Of a stretch of 64,000 nt of DNA, positions 47,568 through 59,000 are shown one piece after another. Position numbers and translations under genes: made by a program. Below the pieces are notes generated by a model, which ran no database searches, was not told where the DNA came from, and was given only the letters and a program-made list of their open reading frames with translations. The first letter of the stretch is position 1. Every line of letters starts with the position of its first letter. Origin of the DNA: Nansenia antarctica. Lineage: Eukaryota; Chordata; Actinopteri; Argentiniformes; Microstomatidae. Location: the NCBI GenBank assembly GCA_963989245.1, contig OZ022352.1:21184472-21248471 (forward strand), written 5' to 3'.

Positions 47568-50500
47568 ATGGGGGGCAACAGCAGCTCGACTCACTCGTTC
47601 GAAGAGGAAAACGACAGCGTTCATTTTGTGAAGGGCATAAGGGTGAGTGAGGGACTGGATACAAAGTTTGGTAATGCATGGCAATATTATTCTAAGTCGC
47701 TTATGCATCGCAGAATGATCAATTACATCGATGAACACATGGTGTAATCATGATTTCCCTTCATTTATCAAGGCTGCAAGTTTCACTTCTCTATTATTGG
47801 CAAAGCAAATATCACCATCATCACCAAATAAAATAGGTGTGTAAGTAAGTGATAGCATTTGATAAATGATAACATTATCTTTGCAAGATAAATTGTCATG
47901 CACATACATTTTACAGTTAAAGTTAAAGAAATGATGCTATTACCACCCCCTACTGCCCCTGTTCAAACCAACGTTTTTTCTTTTTTAAGAGTACAAGCTA
48001 AATATAGCTATTGAACATGCTTGATAAGAGCTTTAGCCTTCTTCATAAAGAAAATTCCTTCAGCATATGGCTGCACACCACTCAATGATCGTGTCAGCAC
48101 CATAACAGTCTGTCTGGGTGGATTTAGATGTAAAAAAACAAATCTGTTATGTGATAAGTGGAGTCAAGAAAAGAATCTTCTACCACACAATGACATCTCC
48201 AGATTAACAATCCAATTGTTGCAAGGTGGTTAATTGTGTGGGTACCCTTTTCTTCTTTTGTTGACAGCTTTCGGACAAAGTTATCAATCGGATGAGAGAG
48301 TCTCCGGCCCCAACGGTTGTCCGTCATCAGAAGCCCAGAGGGCATGTTCCCCCAGTCTCACCTGAAGCTGTGGCCCCCATGACCACACCAGCTCCCACAG
48401 TTGAACATGTAGTGCCCCTTCTGACACAGCCTCTTCCATTTATTCCCCCCCTACTGCCAAAGGTACTCCAGGAACAAGTCCCAATCACAGCCCCTCCACC
48501 TGCCCCACCTAAACCAACGACTCCGTCAGTAGAGCTTGCTTCCCCCCCTCCCCCCGTAGAACCAGTCAAGTTCTCTCCACCTCCCCCTGTAACATTTCAT
48601 TCCCTCCCATCTCCACTTGTGGAACCTATGCCTTCCCCTGTACCTGTAACCCTCCCCAAACCTTCACCTCCCCCATGTGAACCAGTAGTCATCCCCCCTC
48701 CTTCTGTTGAACCAGTAGTTCTACCTCCCCCTGTTATTGAACCTATAGTCATCCCTCCCCCTGTTATTGAGTCTGTTGCTCTCCCTCCCCCCATTGTTGA
48801 ACCTGTAGTCATCCCTCCCCCCATTGTTGAACCTGTAGTCATCCCTCCCCCCATTGTTGAACCTGTAGTCATCCCTTCCCCTGTTATTGAACCTGTAGTC
48901 ATCCCTCCCCCTGTTATTGAGTCTGTAGCCCTCCCTCCCCCTGTTGTTGAACCTGTAGTCATCTCTACCCCCATTGTTGAACCTGTAGTCATCCCTCCTC
49001 CTGTTGTTGAACCTGTAGTCATCCCTCCCCCTGTTATTGAGTCTATAGTCCTCCCTACCCCCATTGTTGAACCTGTAGTCATCCCTACCCCTGTTGTTGA
49101 ACCTGTAGTCATCCTTCCTCCTATTGTCGAACCTGTAATCATCCCTTCCCCTGTTATTGAGTCTATAGTCATCCCTACCCCCTTTGTCGAACCTGTAGCC
49201 CTCCCTCCTGTTGTCGAACCTGTAGTCATCCCTACCCCTGTTGAGTCTGTGGTCATCCTTCCCCCTGTTGAGTCTGTGGTCATCCTTCCCCCTGTTGAGT
49301 CTGTGGTCATCCTTCCCCCTGTTAATGAGTCTATAGTCATCCCTACCCCCATTGTTGAACCTGTCGTCCTCCCTACCCCCATTGTTGAACCTGTAGTCCT
49401 CCCTACCCCCGTTGTTGAACCTGTCGTCCTCCCTACCCCCATTGTTGAACCTGTAGTCCTCCCTACCCCCGTTGTTGAACCTGTAGTCCTCCCTACCCCC
49501 ATTGTTGAACCTGTAGTCATCCCTACCCCCATTGTTGAACCTACCCCTACCCCTGTTGAGTCTGTAGTCATCGCTCCCCCAGTTATTGAGTCTATAGTCA
49601 TCCCTACCCCTGTTATTGAGCCTGTAGTCATCCCTCCTCCTGTTGCCGAACCTGTAGTCGTCCCACCCCCTATTGTTGAACCTGTAGTCCTCCCTACCCC
49701 CATTGCCGAACCTGTAGTCATCCCTCCTCCTGTTGTCGAACCTGTAGTCGTCCCTCTCCCTGTTATTGAACCTGTAGTCATCCCTCCTCCTGTTGTCGAA
49801 CCTGTAGTCGTCCCTCTCCCTGTTGTTGAACCTGTAGTCCTCCCTACCCCCATTGTTGAACCTGTAGTTGTCCCTCCCCCTGCAAAACTTATAGTCCTAC
49901 ATATGCCTGTTGAACCCGTTACCCTGCTTACTCTACCACCGATTGAGCCTTTGGCTGTTGATCCAGTAGCTCCACCCCCACCTACCCCAGTCATCATGCA
50001 TATACCAGAACCTATTATGGAGGAGCCTATTATGCTTCCTACTCCACCATGTCACTCCATGGAACTGGTGACCCTATCGACAGAATCAACCATTGCTGAA
50101 CCAATGGCTCCATCTCCCCTCCCTTCCCCAGTAGAGCCCATGGCCACCCCTCCCTTCTCTCTCCCTGAGGAACCCATGGTCACCCCTCCCTTCTCTCTCC
50201 CTGAGGAACCCATGGTCACCCCTGCCCTCCCTCTACCCGTAGAGCCCATGGCCACCCCTCCCTTCTCTCTCCCTGAGGAACCCATGGCCACTCCTCCCCT
50301 CCCTTCCCCAGTAGAGCCCATGGCCACCCCTCCCTTCTCTCTCCCTGAGGAACCCATGGCCACTCCTCCCCTCCCTTCCCCAGTAGAGCCCATGGCCACC
50401 CCTCCCTTCTCTCTCCCTGAGGAACCCATGGCCACCCCTGCCCTCCCTCTACCCGTAGAGCCCATGGCCACGCCTTCCTTCTCTCTCCCTGAGGAACCCA

Positions 50501-51981
50501 TGGTCTCCCCTGCCCTCCCTCTACCCGTAGAGCCCATGGCCACCCCTCCCTTCTCTCTCCCTGAGGAACCCATGGCCACCCCTCCCCTCCCTCTACCCGT
50601 AGAGTCCATGGCCACCCCTCCCTTCTCTCTCCCTGAGGAACCCATGGCCACCCCTCCCCTCCCTCTACCCGTAGAGCCCATGGCCACCCCTTCCTTCTCT
50701 CCTCCTGAGGAACCCATGGCCACCCCTCCCCTCCCTCTACCCGTAGAGCCCATGGTTGCCCCTGCTCTATCCCCTCTTATTGAGGATGTGGCTTCTGTGG
50801 CGACCCCGTTGCCCCAACCTACAGCAGGTCAGTCTGTTTCAGATGTGCATGTTCTGTGACTGCTGCAACTATTATAAATTGTTATCACGCACCACCGATG
50901 CGATAAAGATATAGAAGACATAATCAGAATGCAGCATACGCAAGCTTAGCTGTACTTTATCACTTACACACTTTAGCCGTTCAATACAGGCAATTTACCA
51001 CAGGCAATTTGATCAATACAGTTGTCGTTGTGGTTTTTCCACAAACGTAGCCTCTTATATGAAATATAAATCAATGTCTTCCGGTAAAGTGAACGAGGAG
51101 CAGCTGAGGAGCATGATCAAAGAGGAGCTCCAGAAAGGCCTGGAACAGGAGATCGTCCAGAAGCAGCTGGAACTTCGCCAACAGTGAGGAGACCAGTCTA
51201 ACAGGGTTTCAGTAAATCAACCTGCCAGTCATTGTGTCCTATGTTTTGGTCCTATGTGGCCAGGGGGTCTGATGTATGGCCAAAGCCTGTTTCAAAGGAA
51301 GAGGCCACAGAGCCGCCATACTGGCGATGCTTCTCTGGGCCTTACTTATGATAGAGAACAAACACTGTTTTATTTAGACAGGTTGACGATGATGAGACGA
51401 AAACTCAATTCACACCGAAATTACACAGATTAGCCTTTCGTTTTTTCATTTCACCAATGTGTAAAGAAACATTTTCTACAGTCATTTGATCGTAACAAGT
51501 TGTTGTAATGGCTTAATAATGGCTTGATTGGCCCTGTCCTAGCTTTCCTAGCCTGCCACTCCAGTCTTACACAGGTGTTGCTCAGACAAACGGCGCCAGT
51601 AAGACGTGATTGGTCCCAGTAAGGACATCTGTCAGTGACGCTTATGGGATTGCCGCCATTTCCCCGTCTCTCGCAAAACCAATTGTAAATCAAGGGAGTG
51701 GCTTATCTCCTTAATATAGAACATCTCTGGTGTGGCTCTTAATGTGTTTGTGTGTGTGTGTGTAGGCTGGAGGAGGTGAAGGCCCAAGCCAAAGCCCGGG
51801 CAGACGCCATAGCACAGGTCCAGATCCAGGCGGAGGTCAAGAAGACTCTGGAGGCGGAGAAGTCGGCGTACATAGAGACCATGAGAGAAGCTATCATGAG
51901 AGAACGGATGAACACAGAGGACGAACGCCTCATGGCCCAGCTCTACGTAAGCCTCTTTAGTGGAAAGGGGGATGCAAAGCC

Positions 51982-52017
<36 letters not shown>

Positions 52018-54619
52018 AGTGTGTGTTTATAAACATGTTTTGCCTGAAATACTAAGAACATAGTTGTACATCGCTCCCAACTTCCTCAGAACTACCTGTC
52101 CGATTTTATATTAACTTGAGCACGCTAAAGGATTATGCTGGGCCTTGAAATTGTTTTACGTTGCAAGTTTAACCTTTTATCTCGGGTCATGAGTGTTCTT
52201 ATTTGTTTCTTGCCTTTGCTCCACTAAAAGCTGTGTGTGGTTCGATCCCAGTCTGGTTGCATTGGCAGTGCCAGTATTGAGTGCATGCTAGAGTGTTCCT
52301 GTTGCCTTGAGATGTGGTGCTCCTGTTAGGGTGAGCTCAGTGATTCTACCCAGGCAGAGGCACCACCCCTTGTCCCAAATCACCTTGGCTGCCCCATACG
52401 GCTCACCCAGACTAGTGGACTGAGCATTGGTCTTTTGAGAGCCCCAAGATAATTGTTTTGTTTGCTTTTTCCATAAAATGGGATGATGCATCTTGGCGGT
52501 CTCAATTTCCTCGTCTATCTGTAAAGATCATGTGATTTCCATTTCTCAACTTTCTTTCTCTCTTGTTCTGCTGCCTCGTTTCAGTGGATGGAGCTGAAGG
52601 TAAGACAGGAGAGGGCTCCTCCTCCATGCATGCAATAGAGGCTGTCCTGTTCACTTTGATTCACTCTGTTCTAGATGATTAGGGTGCTCTGTCATGTATG
52701 GGAGAGACTGAATAATTGAATGGTAAAATATAATGACCGAATGAATGACAGGTCCTGCATAGCAGTTTGCATCATCACTGAAAATGGCAGATAGGTTGAC
52801 ACATGGTGTGTCTAAATAGATAAGCAAATGATAGGTGGAATTTTCTTATTCAAACAAACTGATGTTGATATCAAGGCTCAGTGAATGAAATTAATTACAT
52901 ATTGATGTGACTTGGAAAGGAGTTGTTTTGATAATGTTCATTATGTAATGTGGTATGTGTGTGTGTGTGCATATATGCAGATAATATGGTTGGGCGGAAG
53001 TTATTGCTGTGCCAGGAGCCCAACTGCTCATTGGTCAGTTTGCTCTGTCACAGATATAAAGGTCTTGTATGTCCTCCTCAGGCCCATAAACTGGAGGAGA
53101 AGGACAAAGAGTTGAAGAAGCAGGACGTTCTCTTCAGGGCTCATGTCGCCAAGCTTGAGGAGAAGGTAAAGCAAACCTACATCCTCTGCTTATTATTATT
53201 CCCCATCACTCATATTTACAGAAAACATGTCGGCATGTCTCTGAACGACAAGGAGAGACACATTCCGACATTGACTTCTGTTTTCCTTTTCGCGACTTCA
53301 TAATAAAGGTGCAAGCTAAGCGTTGTTGAGAATCAATGACACACTCACTAGTCAACTAACACAGCTTGTTTTGTGAGCTTGCTAACAATGTAAAGTAGTG
53401 TTATAGTTAACTAGGTAGCAGTGGGGATGACTCACTGAATCCAATGCATTGCAGTATTTTGGCTTGACTAGCGAGTGTGTGATGTGATTTTCAACAATGT
53501 TGAAATGTATTTCTGTTTTCAAAATAAGTCAGATCATTTTTATTGCTGACTTGTTCCCCCTTTCACCTGCCGCTGTCACAATTTTTACATCTTTCATGAA
53601 ATTAGGAAATGTCACGTAACATAAAGTAAACACATAACACATAATTTTGATATACTGTATATCATTTTACATGAATAAGCATACAAGCATGAATACAAAG
53701 CTACATTTATTTAATTTATGCAATGGTAAAATAATTGGCAAAATAAATGAAAAACTGCCGGTACGCACTCGGTATTCGGCCAAGTGTTTTCCTAAGTTCG
53801 GCTTCGGCCAATAATTTTCCTTTCAGTGCATCCCTACTCATCTTCACATTGTAGTGTATTGTTAATGAACACATCATTTATTGTTTATTGTATTTAACAC
53901 TACATTGAGCTGTTAGCGATGACACCACCTCATTTAAACTTGGTTAAATGGTTAAGACTAGTGAAATACCCACTCTGTCTTCTAAGTCTAGTTTTAAAAC
54001 CACTTTGGTTAACCTCATGTTAAGGTATTGCGAATGTAGCAGTCTTTATCAAAATACATACCTATTCCCTTGACATGATATGAACATTAGTGTTCTGTGT
54101 TGATGTCCCATCTGTTCCCCTCGTTTACACAGAGTTCTCAGTTCTACAAAGTCACTGCTGAAAACTTCAAGAAGGGCTCAGAGGATGTGAACGCCCGCTT
54201 CACGTAAGTGCCATCTTTCTGGGCCGCACAGCCTACAGGCTTCAAATCTTTCGGTTCAGCTCTTTGGCTGGGCAGTATATGGTATGTGTGGTATGGTGTT
54301 TATTTCTCTCCTTCAGTCTCTCTGTCTCCCCCTCCTCTCTCAGACGTGTTGAGATAAAGCCGGTGTGTGCAGGCCTGCAGGGTCAGATCCTCAAGTGCTA
54401 CAAGGAGAATACAGGACAGACCCTCTCCTGCTCTGGCATCGCCTCCGCCTACATGCAGTGTGTGGACAACGCCAAGCAGGTCTCACACATCTCACACATT
54501 ATCACATTACCCACCCACTCCATCTTCACCCCGTCTTTGAAATGGTAAGCTGACATTTTAACCATTCCTTCTCTCCCTTTCTCTCTTTTTTCCAGAACAA
54601 GTTGAGCACTGTGGGCTGA
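47568..54619 (+). CDS. chchd3: MICOS subunit Mic19 (CHCHD3) with giant proline-rich exon
   Basis: Nine coding exons: 47,568-47,642; 48,268-50,827; 51,090-51,183; 51,766-51,946; 52,585-52,599 (15 nt); 53,082-53,165; 54,133-54,203; 54,344-54,479; 54,596-54,619. All phases agree, giving 1,079 aa. The N-terminus MGGNSSS is a myristoylation-type start, then 'VKGIR|LSDKVINRMRES' as in Mic19/Mic25. A coiled-coil region (about 879-1,026, 'KLEEKDKELKKQDVLFRAHV') precedes a C-terminal CHCH domain with twin CX9C (C1035/C1045, C1056/C1066). Mic19 bridges SAM50 in the outer membrane and Mic60 in the inner membrane at crista junctions. The ordinary protein is about 227 aa. Here exon 2 adds about 850 residues. 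CHCHD6 (Mic25) is the alternative, but the EEKDKELKKQD segment and the slc35b4 neighbour favour CHCHD3. Confidence 0.9.
48268..50827 (+). other. chchd3: chchd3 exon 2: two proline-rich repeat domains
   Basis: One 2,560-nt open exon without any stop. After 'LSDKVINRMRESPAPTVVRH' (family-typical) and a Pro-rich lead, 48,680-49,890 encodes about 40 units of a decapeptide like VEPVVIPPPI (30-bp DNA units; variants IESIVIPTP, VEPVVLPTP, VESVVILPP). A bridge follows, then 50,100-50,760 encodes about 17 EPM units alternating EPMATPPFSLPE and EPMATPPLPLPV. All indels between units keep frame, and substitutions are often at silent or conservative positions. The exon begins in phase 0 and ends in phase 1, so simple skipping would frameshift the CHCH domain. 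Confidence 0.92.
51740..51765 (+). repeat. chchd3: (GT)n acceptor tract of chchd3 exon 4
   Basis: TTTGTGTGTGTGTGTGTAG directly precedes exon 4 (51,766). As at ldhb exon 6, the pyrimidine tract is replaced by alternating GT. Confidence 0.85.
51984..52024. repeat. (TG)n microsatellite, chchd3 intron 4
   Basis: Pure TG tract about 38 bp after the donor of exon 4. Confidence 0.93.
52585..52599 (+). other. chchd3: 15-nt microexon of chchd3 (WMELK)
   Basis: CTCGTTTCAG precedes TGGATGGAGCTGAAG and GTAAGACAGG follows. It is in phase 0 at both ends, so inclusion or skipping keeps the frame. It inserts five residues before 'AHKLEEKDKELKK' in the coiled coil. Strong splice sites make it credible; it was chosen because they are the only good in-phase pair between exons 4 and 6, although exon 4 to exon 6 would also join in phase. 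Confidence 0.7.
53755..53840. mobile_element. probable terminus of a decayed hAT-like element, chchd3 intron 6
   Basis: TTCGGCCAATAATTTTCCTT then CAGTGCATCCCTA at about 53,826-53,838 resembles hAT ends of the TAGGGATGCAC type. The partner end was not found. Confidence 0.35.
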
Positions 54620-55295
54620 GTCGGGAGAGCATTGTTTTATCACCAATAGCATTACAGTTAAACCAAAGGGAGGGAGGAGGGCCTCATCATTCAGACACAC
54701 TTACCAAAGCTGGACAGTCCAGAGACCAGGGCCTCTGCAGCCGGAAACACTCCAGTGTACCTCCACCTTCCTCCCATCCGGGGTGTCTGGATCAACACAC
54801 AGGGAGGGTCCGAGATAGAATGAGGAGACCTTGTCTTGCCCAATCCGGGACAGACGCCACATCTCACCTGGTGCTGCTGTCCCAGGCTGGATGAGGTCTG
54901 GATCATGACGAAAGGAAGCTGGAACATGTCTGCTGCTCCCAGACAGGACATAAAATATCATATCAATGGTAATAAAGGGATTAAGAATTTGTCATTTACA
55001 GCAGTTCAAATAGGGCCAGTTGTGTAAGATATTTTATATCATTTTGTTTATTCAATTTATATGCACCTATGCCTTAATCTCCATGAAAATACGAATGTTT
55101 CCCCTGTGAGGGACTGTTCTGTATAAATATAAATGTTACACATGTGATGTGATATTAAATACACCTGCTGAAGTGTGGAAACTGAGACTTGGTCTGTACA
55201 GACGATCCCTGGATAAATGTGCTTTTTTCCATTATTTGAAACATCTATTTTCTTGAACCGTGATAGAAGATGTAAAAATGAATCATGGCGATCTC

Positions 55296-55301
55296 AATAA
55301 A
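55296..55301 (+). terminator. chchd3 poly(A) signal
   Basis: AATAAA about 680 bp after the chchd3 stop, followed by a T/C- and TA-rich stretch (55,302-55,333). An ATTAAA at about 55,153 is an earlier candidate. Confidence 0.55.
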
Positions 55302-55333
<32 letters not shown>

Positions 55334-55674
55334 AAACCCCTGTTGGCCTTATTTTGTTTTTATGGTGTACATGAATTACAGAACTTTCTGGAGATGGAAA
55401 GTAACCTACTGCCCTCTTTTGGGCGTGTACCTAATAAAACTTATTTTACGCATAGAGTTTGACAGCATAATATCAGCAACCGTAACCACGTTTACCCCAT
55501 TCTTTACCTGAGGGAGTCACCACTTAATGTTTACATGCCATAGACTACTACACTGCGCTAATATGTTTTGGTCTGTGGTAATGCATTATGAATAGTCCTT
55601 TGGGAGCAGATACTGTAGAACATATCTAGAGTAGATCTATCTGTTGAATGTTGCTTCTGACTCAGGCCTGCTAG

Positions 55675-55770
55675 GCAAGGCAAGTTTATTTGTATAGCAC
55701 ATTTCATACAACAGGGGAAATTCAAAGTGCTTTACATGCATTATTTAAAAATACAGCAAGAGGAGCATAA
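55675..55770. mobile_element. fish retroelement fragment (GGCAAGGCAAGTTTATTTGT type)
   Basis: AGGCAAGGCAAGTTTATTTG, TATAGCACATTTCATACAAC and CAAAGTGCTTTACATG form a widespread teleost dispersed repeat. Related TATAGCACATTTCATACA occurs at 37,300-37,318 in an ldhb intron. Confidence 0.75.
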
Positions 55771-56043
55771 GAAAATAAAAATTACAATGAATAAAAGCAG
55801 ATATAAGAAGTAAATAGATAAAACGTTTAAAAAGACAATAGTTAATGGAAAAAAGACATTGATAGAAGTGTTTGTGTTTAATCTAACTAAAGGTAGCCTA
55901 CTACTCGGCTACGGGAAGTCCCTTTAAAATGTCATATTTATCTGAATGTCGCGTTCTGTCACATGACGGACATATTATTATTAGGCTATGAAATACCAGA
56001 TTCGGTAGTACGCCAGCCGTAATAGACAGACCGGACCATTCCG

Positions 56044-59000
56044 CATGAAAGTGTCCCATATCCTCATGTACTTCCATTGAAGTGTCCCATATCCTCATGC
56101 ACTTCAATTGAAGTGTCCCATATCCTCATGTACTTCCATTGAAGTGTCCCATATCCTCATGTACTTCCATTGAAGTGTCCCATATCCTCATGTACTTCCA
56201 TTGAAGTGTCCCATATCCTCATGTACTTCAATTGAAGTGTCCCATATCCTCATGTACTTCCATTGAAGTGTCCCACATCCTCATGTACTTCCATTGAAGT
56301 GTCCCATATCCTCATGTACTTCCATTGAAGTGTCCCATATCCTCATGTACTTCCATTGAAGTGTCCCATATCCTCATGTACTTCAATTGAAGTGTCCCAT
56401 ATCCTCATGTACTTCAATTGAAGTGTCCCATATCCTCATGCACTTCAATTGAAGTGTCCCATATCCTCATGTACTTCAATTGAAGTGTCCCATATCCTCA
56501 TGCACTTCAATTGAAGTGTCCCATATCCTCATGCACTTCCATTGAAGTGTCCCATGCACTTCAATTGAAGTGTCCCATATCCTCATGCACTTCAATTGAA
56601 GTGTCCCATATCCTCATGCACTTCAATTGAAGTGTCCCATATCCTCATGCACTTCAATTGAAGTGTCCCATATCCTCATGCACTTCAATTGAAGTGTCCC
56701 ATATCGTGCACTTCAATTGAAGTGTCCCATATCCTCATGCACTTCAATTGAAGTGTCCCATATCCTCATGTACTTCAATTGAAGTGTCCCATATCCTCAT
56801 GCACTTCAATTGAAGTGTCCCATATCCTCATGTACTTCCATTGAAGTGTCCCATGCACTTCAATTGAAGTGTCCCATATCCTCATGCACTTCAATTGAAG
56901 TGTCCCATATCCTCATGTACTTCCATTGAAGTGTCCCATGCACTTCAATTGAAGTGTCCCATATCCTCATGCACTTCAATTGAAGTGTCCCATATCGTGC
57001 ACTTCAATTGAAGTGTCCCATATCCTCATGCACTTCAATTGAAGTGTCCCATATCCTCATGCACTTCAATTGAAGTGTCCCATATCGTGCACTTCAATTG
57101 AAGTGTCCCATATCCTCATGCACTTCAATTGAAGTGTCCCATATCCTCATGCACTTCAATTGAAGTGTCCCATATCGTGCACTTCAATTGAAGTGTCCCA
57201 TATCCTCATGCACTTCAATTGAAGTGTCCCATATCCTCATGCACTTCAATTGAAGTGTCCCATATCGTGCACTTCAATTGAAGTGTCCCATATCCTCATG
57301 CACTTCAATTGAAGTGTCCCATATCGTGCACTTCAATTGAAGTGTCCCATATCCTCATGCACTTCAATTGAAGTGTCCCATATCCTCATGCACTTCAATT
57401 GAAGTGTCCCATATCGTGCACTTCAATTGAAGTGTCCCATATCGTGCACTTCAATTGAAGTGTCCCATATCCTCATGCACTTCAATTGAAGTGTCCCATA
57501 TCGTGCACTTCAATTGAAGTGTCCCATATCCTCATGCACTTCAATTGAAGTGTCCCATATCGTGCACTTCAATTGAAGTGTCCCATATCCTCATGCACTT
57601 CAATTGAAGTGTCCCATATCCTCATGCACTTCAATTGAAGTGTCCCATATCGTGCACTTCAATTGAAGTGTCCCATATCCTCATGCACTTCAATTGAAGT
57701 GTCCCATATCGTGCACTTCAATTGAAGTGTCCCATATCCTCATGCACTTCAATTGAAGTGTCCCATATCGTGCACTTCAATTGAAGTGTCCCATATCCTC
57801 ATGCACTTCAATTGAAGTGTCCCATATCGTGCACTTCAATTGAAGTGTCCCATATCGTGCACTTCAATTGAAGTGTCCCATATCCTCATGCACTTCAATT
57901 GAAGTGTCCCATATCGTGCACTTCAACTGAAGTGTCCCATATCCTCATGCACTTCAATTGAAGTGTCCCATATCCTCATGCACTTCAATTGAAGTGTCCC
58001 ATATCGTGCACTTCAATTGAAGTGTCCCATATCCTCATGCACTTCAATTGAAGTGTCCCATATCGTGCACTTCAATTGAAGTGTCCCATATCCTCATGCA
58101 CTTCAATTGAAGTGTCCCATATCGTGCACTTCAATTGAAGTGTCCCATATCGTGCACTTCAATTGAAGTGTCCCATATCGTGCACTTCAATTGAAGTGTC
58201 CCATATCCTCATGCACTTCAATTGAAGTGTCCCATATCGTGCACTTCAATTGAAGTGTCCCATATCGTGCACTTCAATTGAAGTGTCCCATATCGTGCAC
58301 TTCAATTGAAGTGTCCCATATCGTGCACTTCAATTGAAGTGTCCCATATCGTGCACTTCAATTGAAGTGTCCCATATCCTCATGCACTTCAATTGAAGTG
58401 TCCCATATCGTGCACTTCAATTGAAGTGTCCCATATCGTGCACTTCAATTGAAGTGTCCCATATCCTCATGCACTTCAATTGAAGTGTCCCATATCGTGC
58501 ACTTCAATTGAAGTGTCCCATATCGTGCACTTCAATTGAAGTGTCCCATATCCTCATGCACTTCAATTGAAGTGTCCCATATCGTGCACTTCAATTGAAG
58601 TGTCCCATATCGTGCACTTCAATTGAAGTGTCCCATATCCTCATGCACTTCAATTGAAGTGTCCCATATCGTGCACTTCAATTGAAGTGTCCCATATCCT
58701 CATGCACTTCAATTGAAGTGTCCCATATCGTGCACTTCAATTGAAGTGTCCCATATCCTCATGCACTTCAATTGAAGTGTCCCATATCGTGCACTTCAAT
58801 TGAAGTGTCCCATATCCTCATGCACTTCAATTGAAGTGTCCCATATCGTGCACTTCAATTGAAGTGTCCCATATCGTGCACTTCAATTGAAGTGTCCCAT
58901 ATCGTGCACTTCAATTGAAGTGTCCCATATCCTCATGCACTTCAATTGAAGTGTCCCATATCGTGCACTTCAATTGAAGTGTCCCATATCGTGCACTTCA

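Noticed and set aside
48597..49997. 466-codon minus-strand open frame opposite chchd3 exon 2 (Gly/Thr/Ser-rich repeats)
   Set aside because: It is the mirror of the 30-bp coding minisatellite. A repeat unit that is a multiple of three and lacks stops on one strand can stay open on the other. No splice context or family match.
50052..50753. 233-codon minus-strand open frame (MGSSGREKGGVA repeats)
   Set aside because: Same reason: antisense of the EPMATPP repeat coding region.
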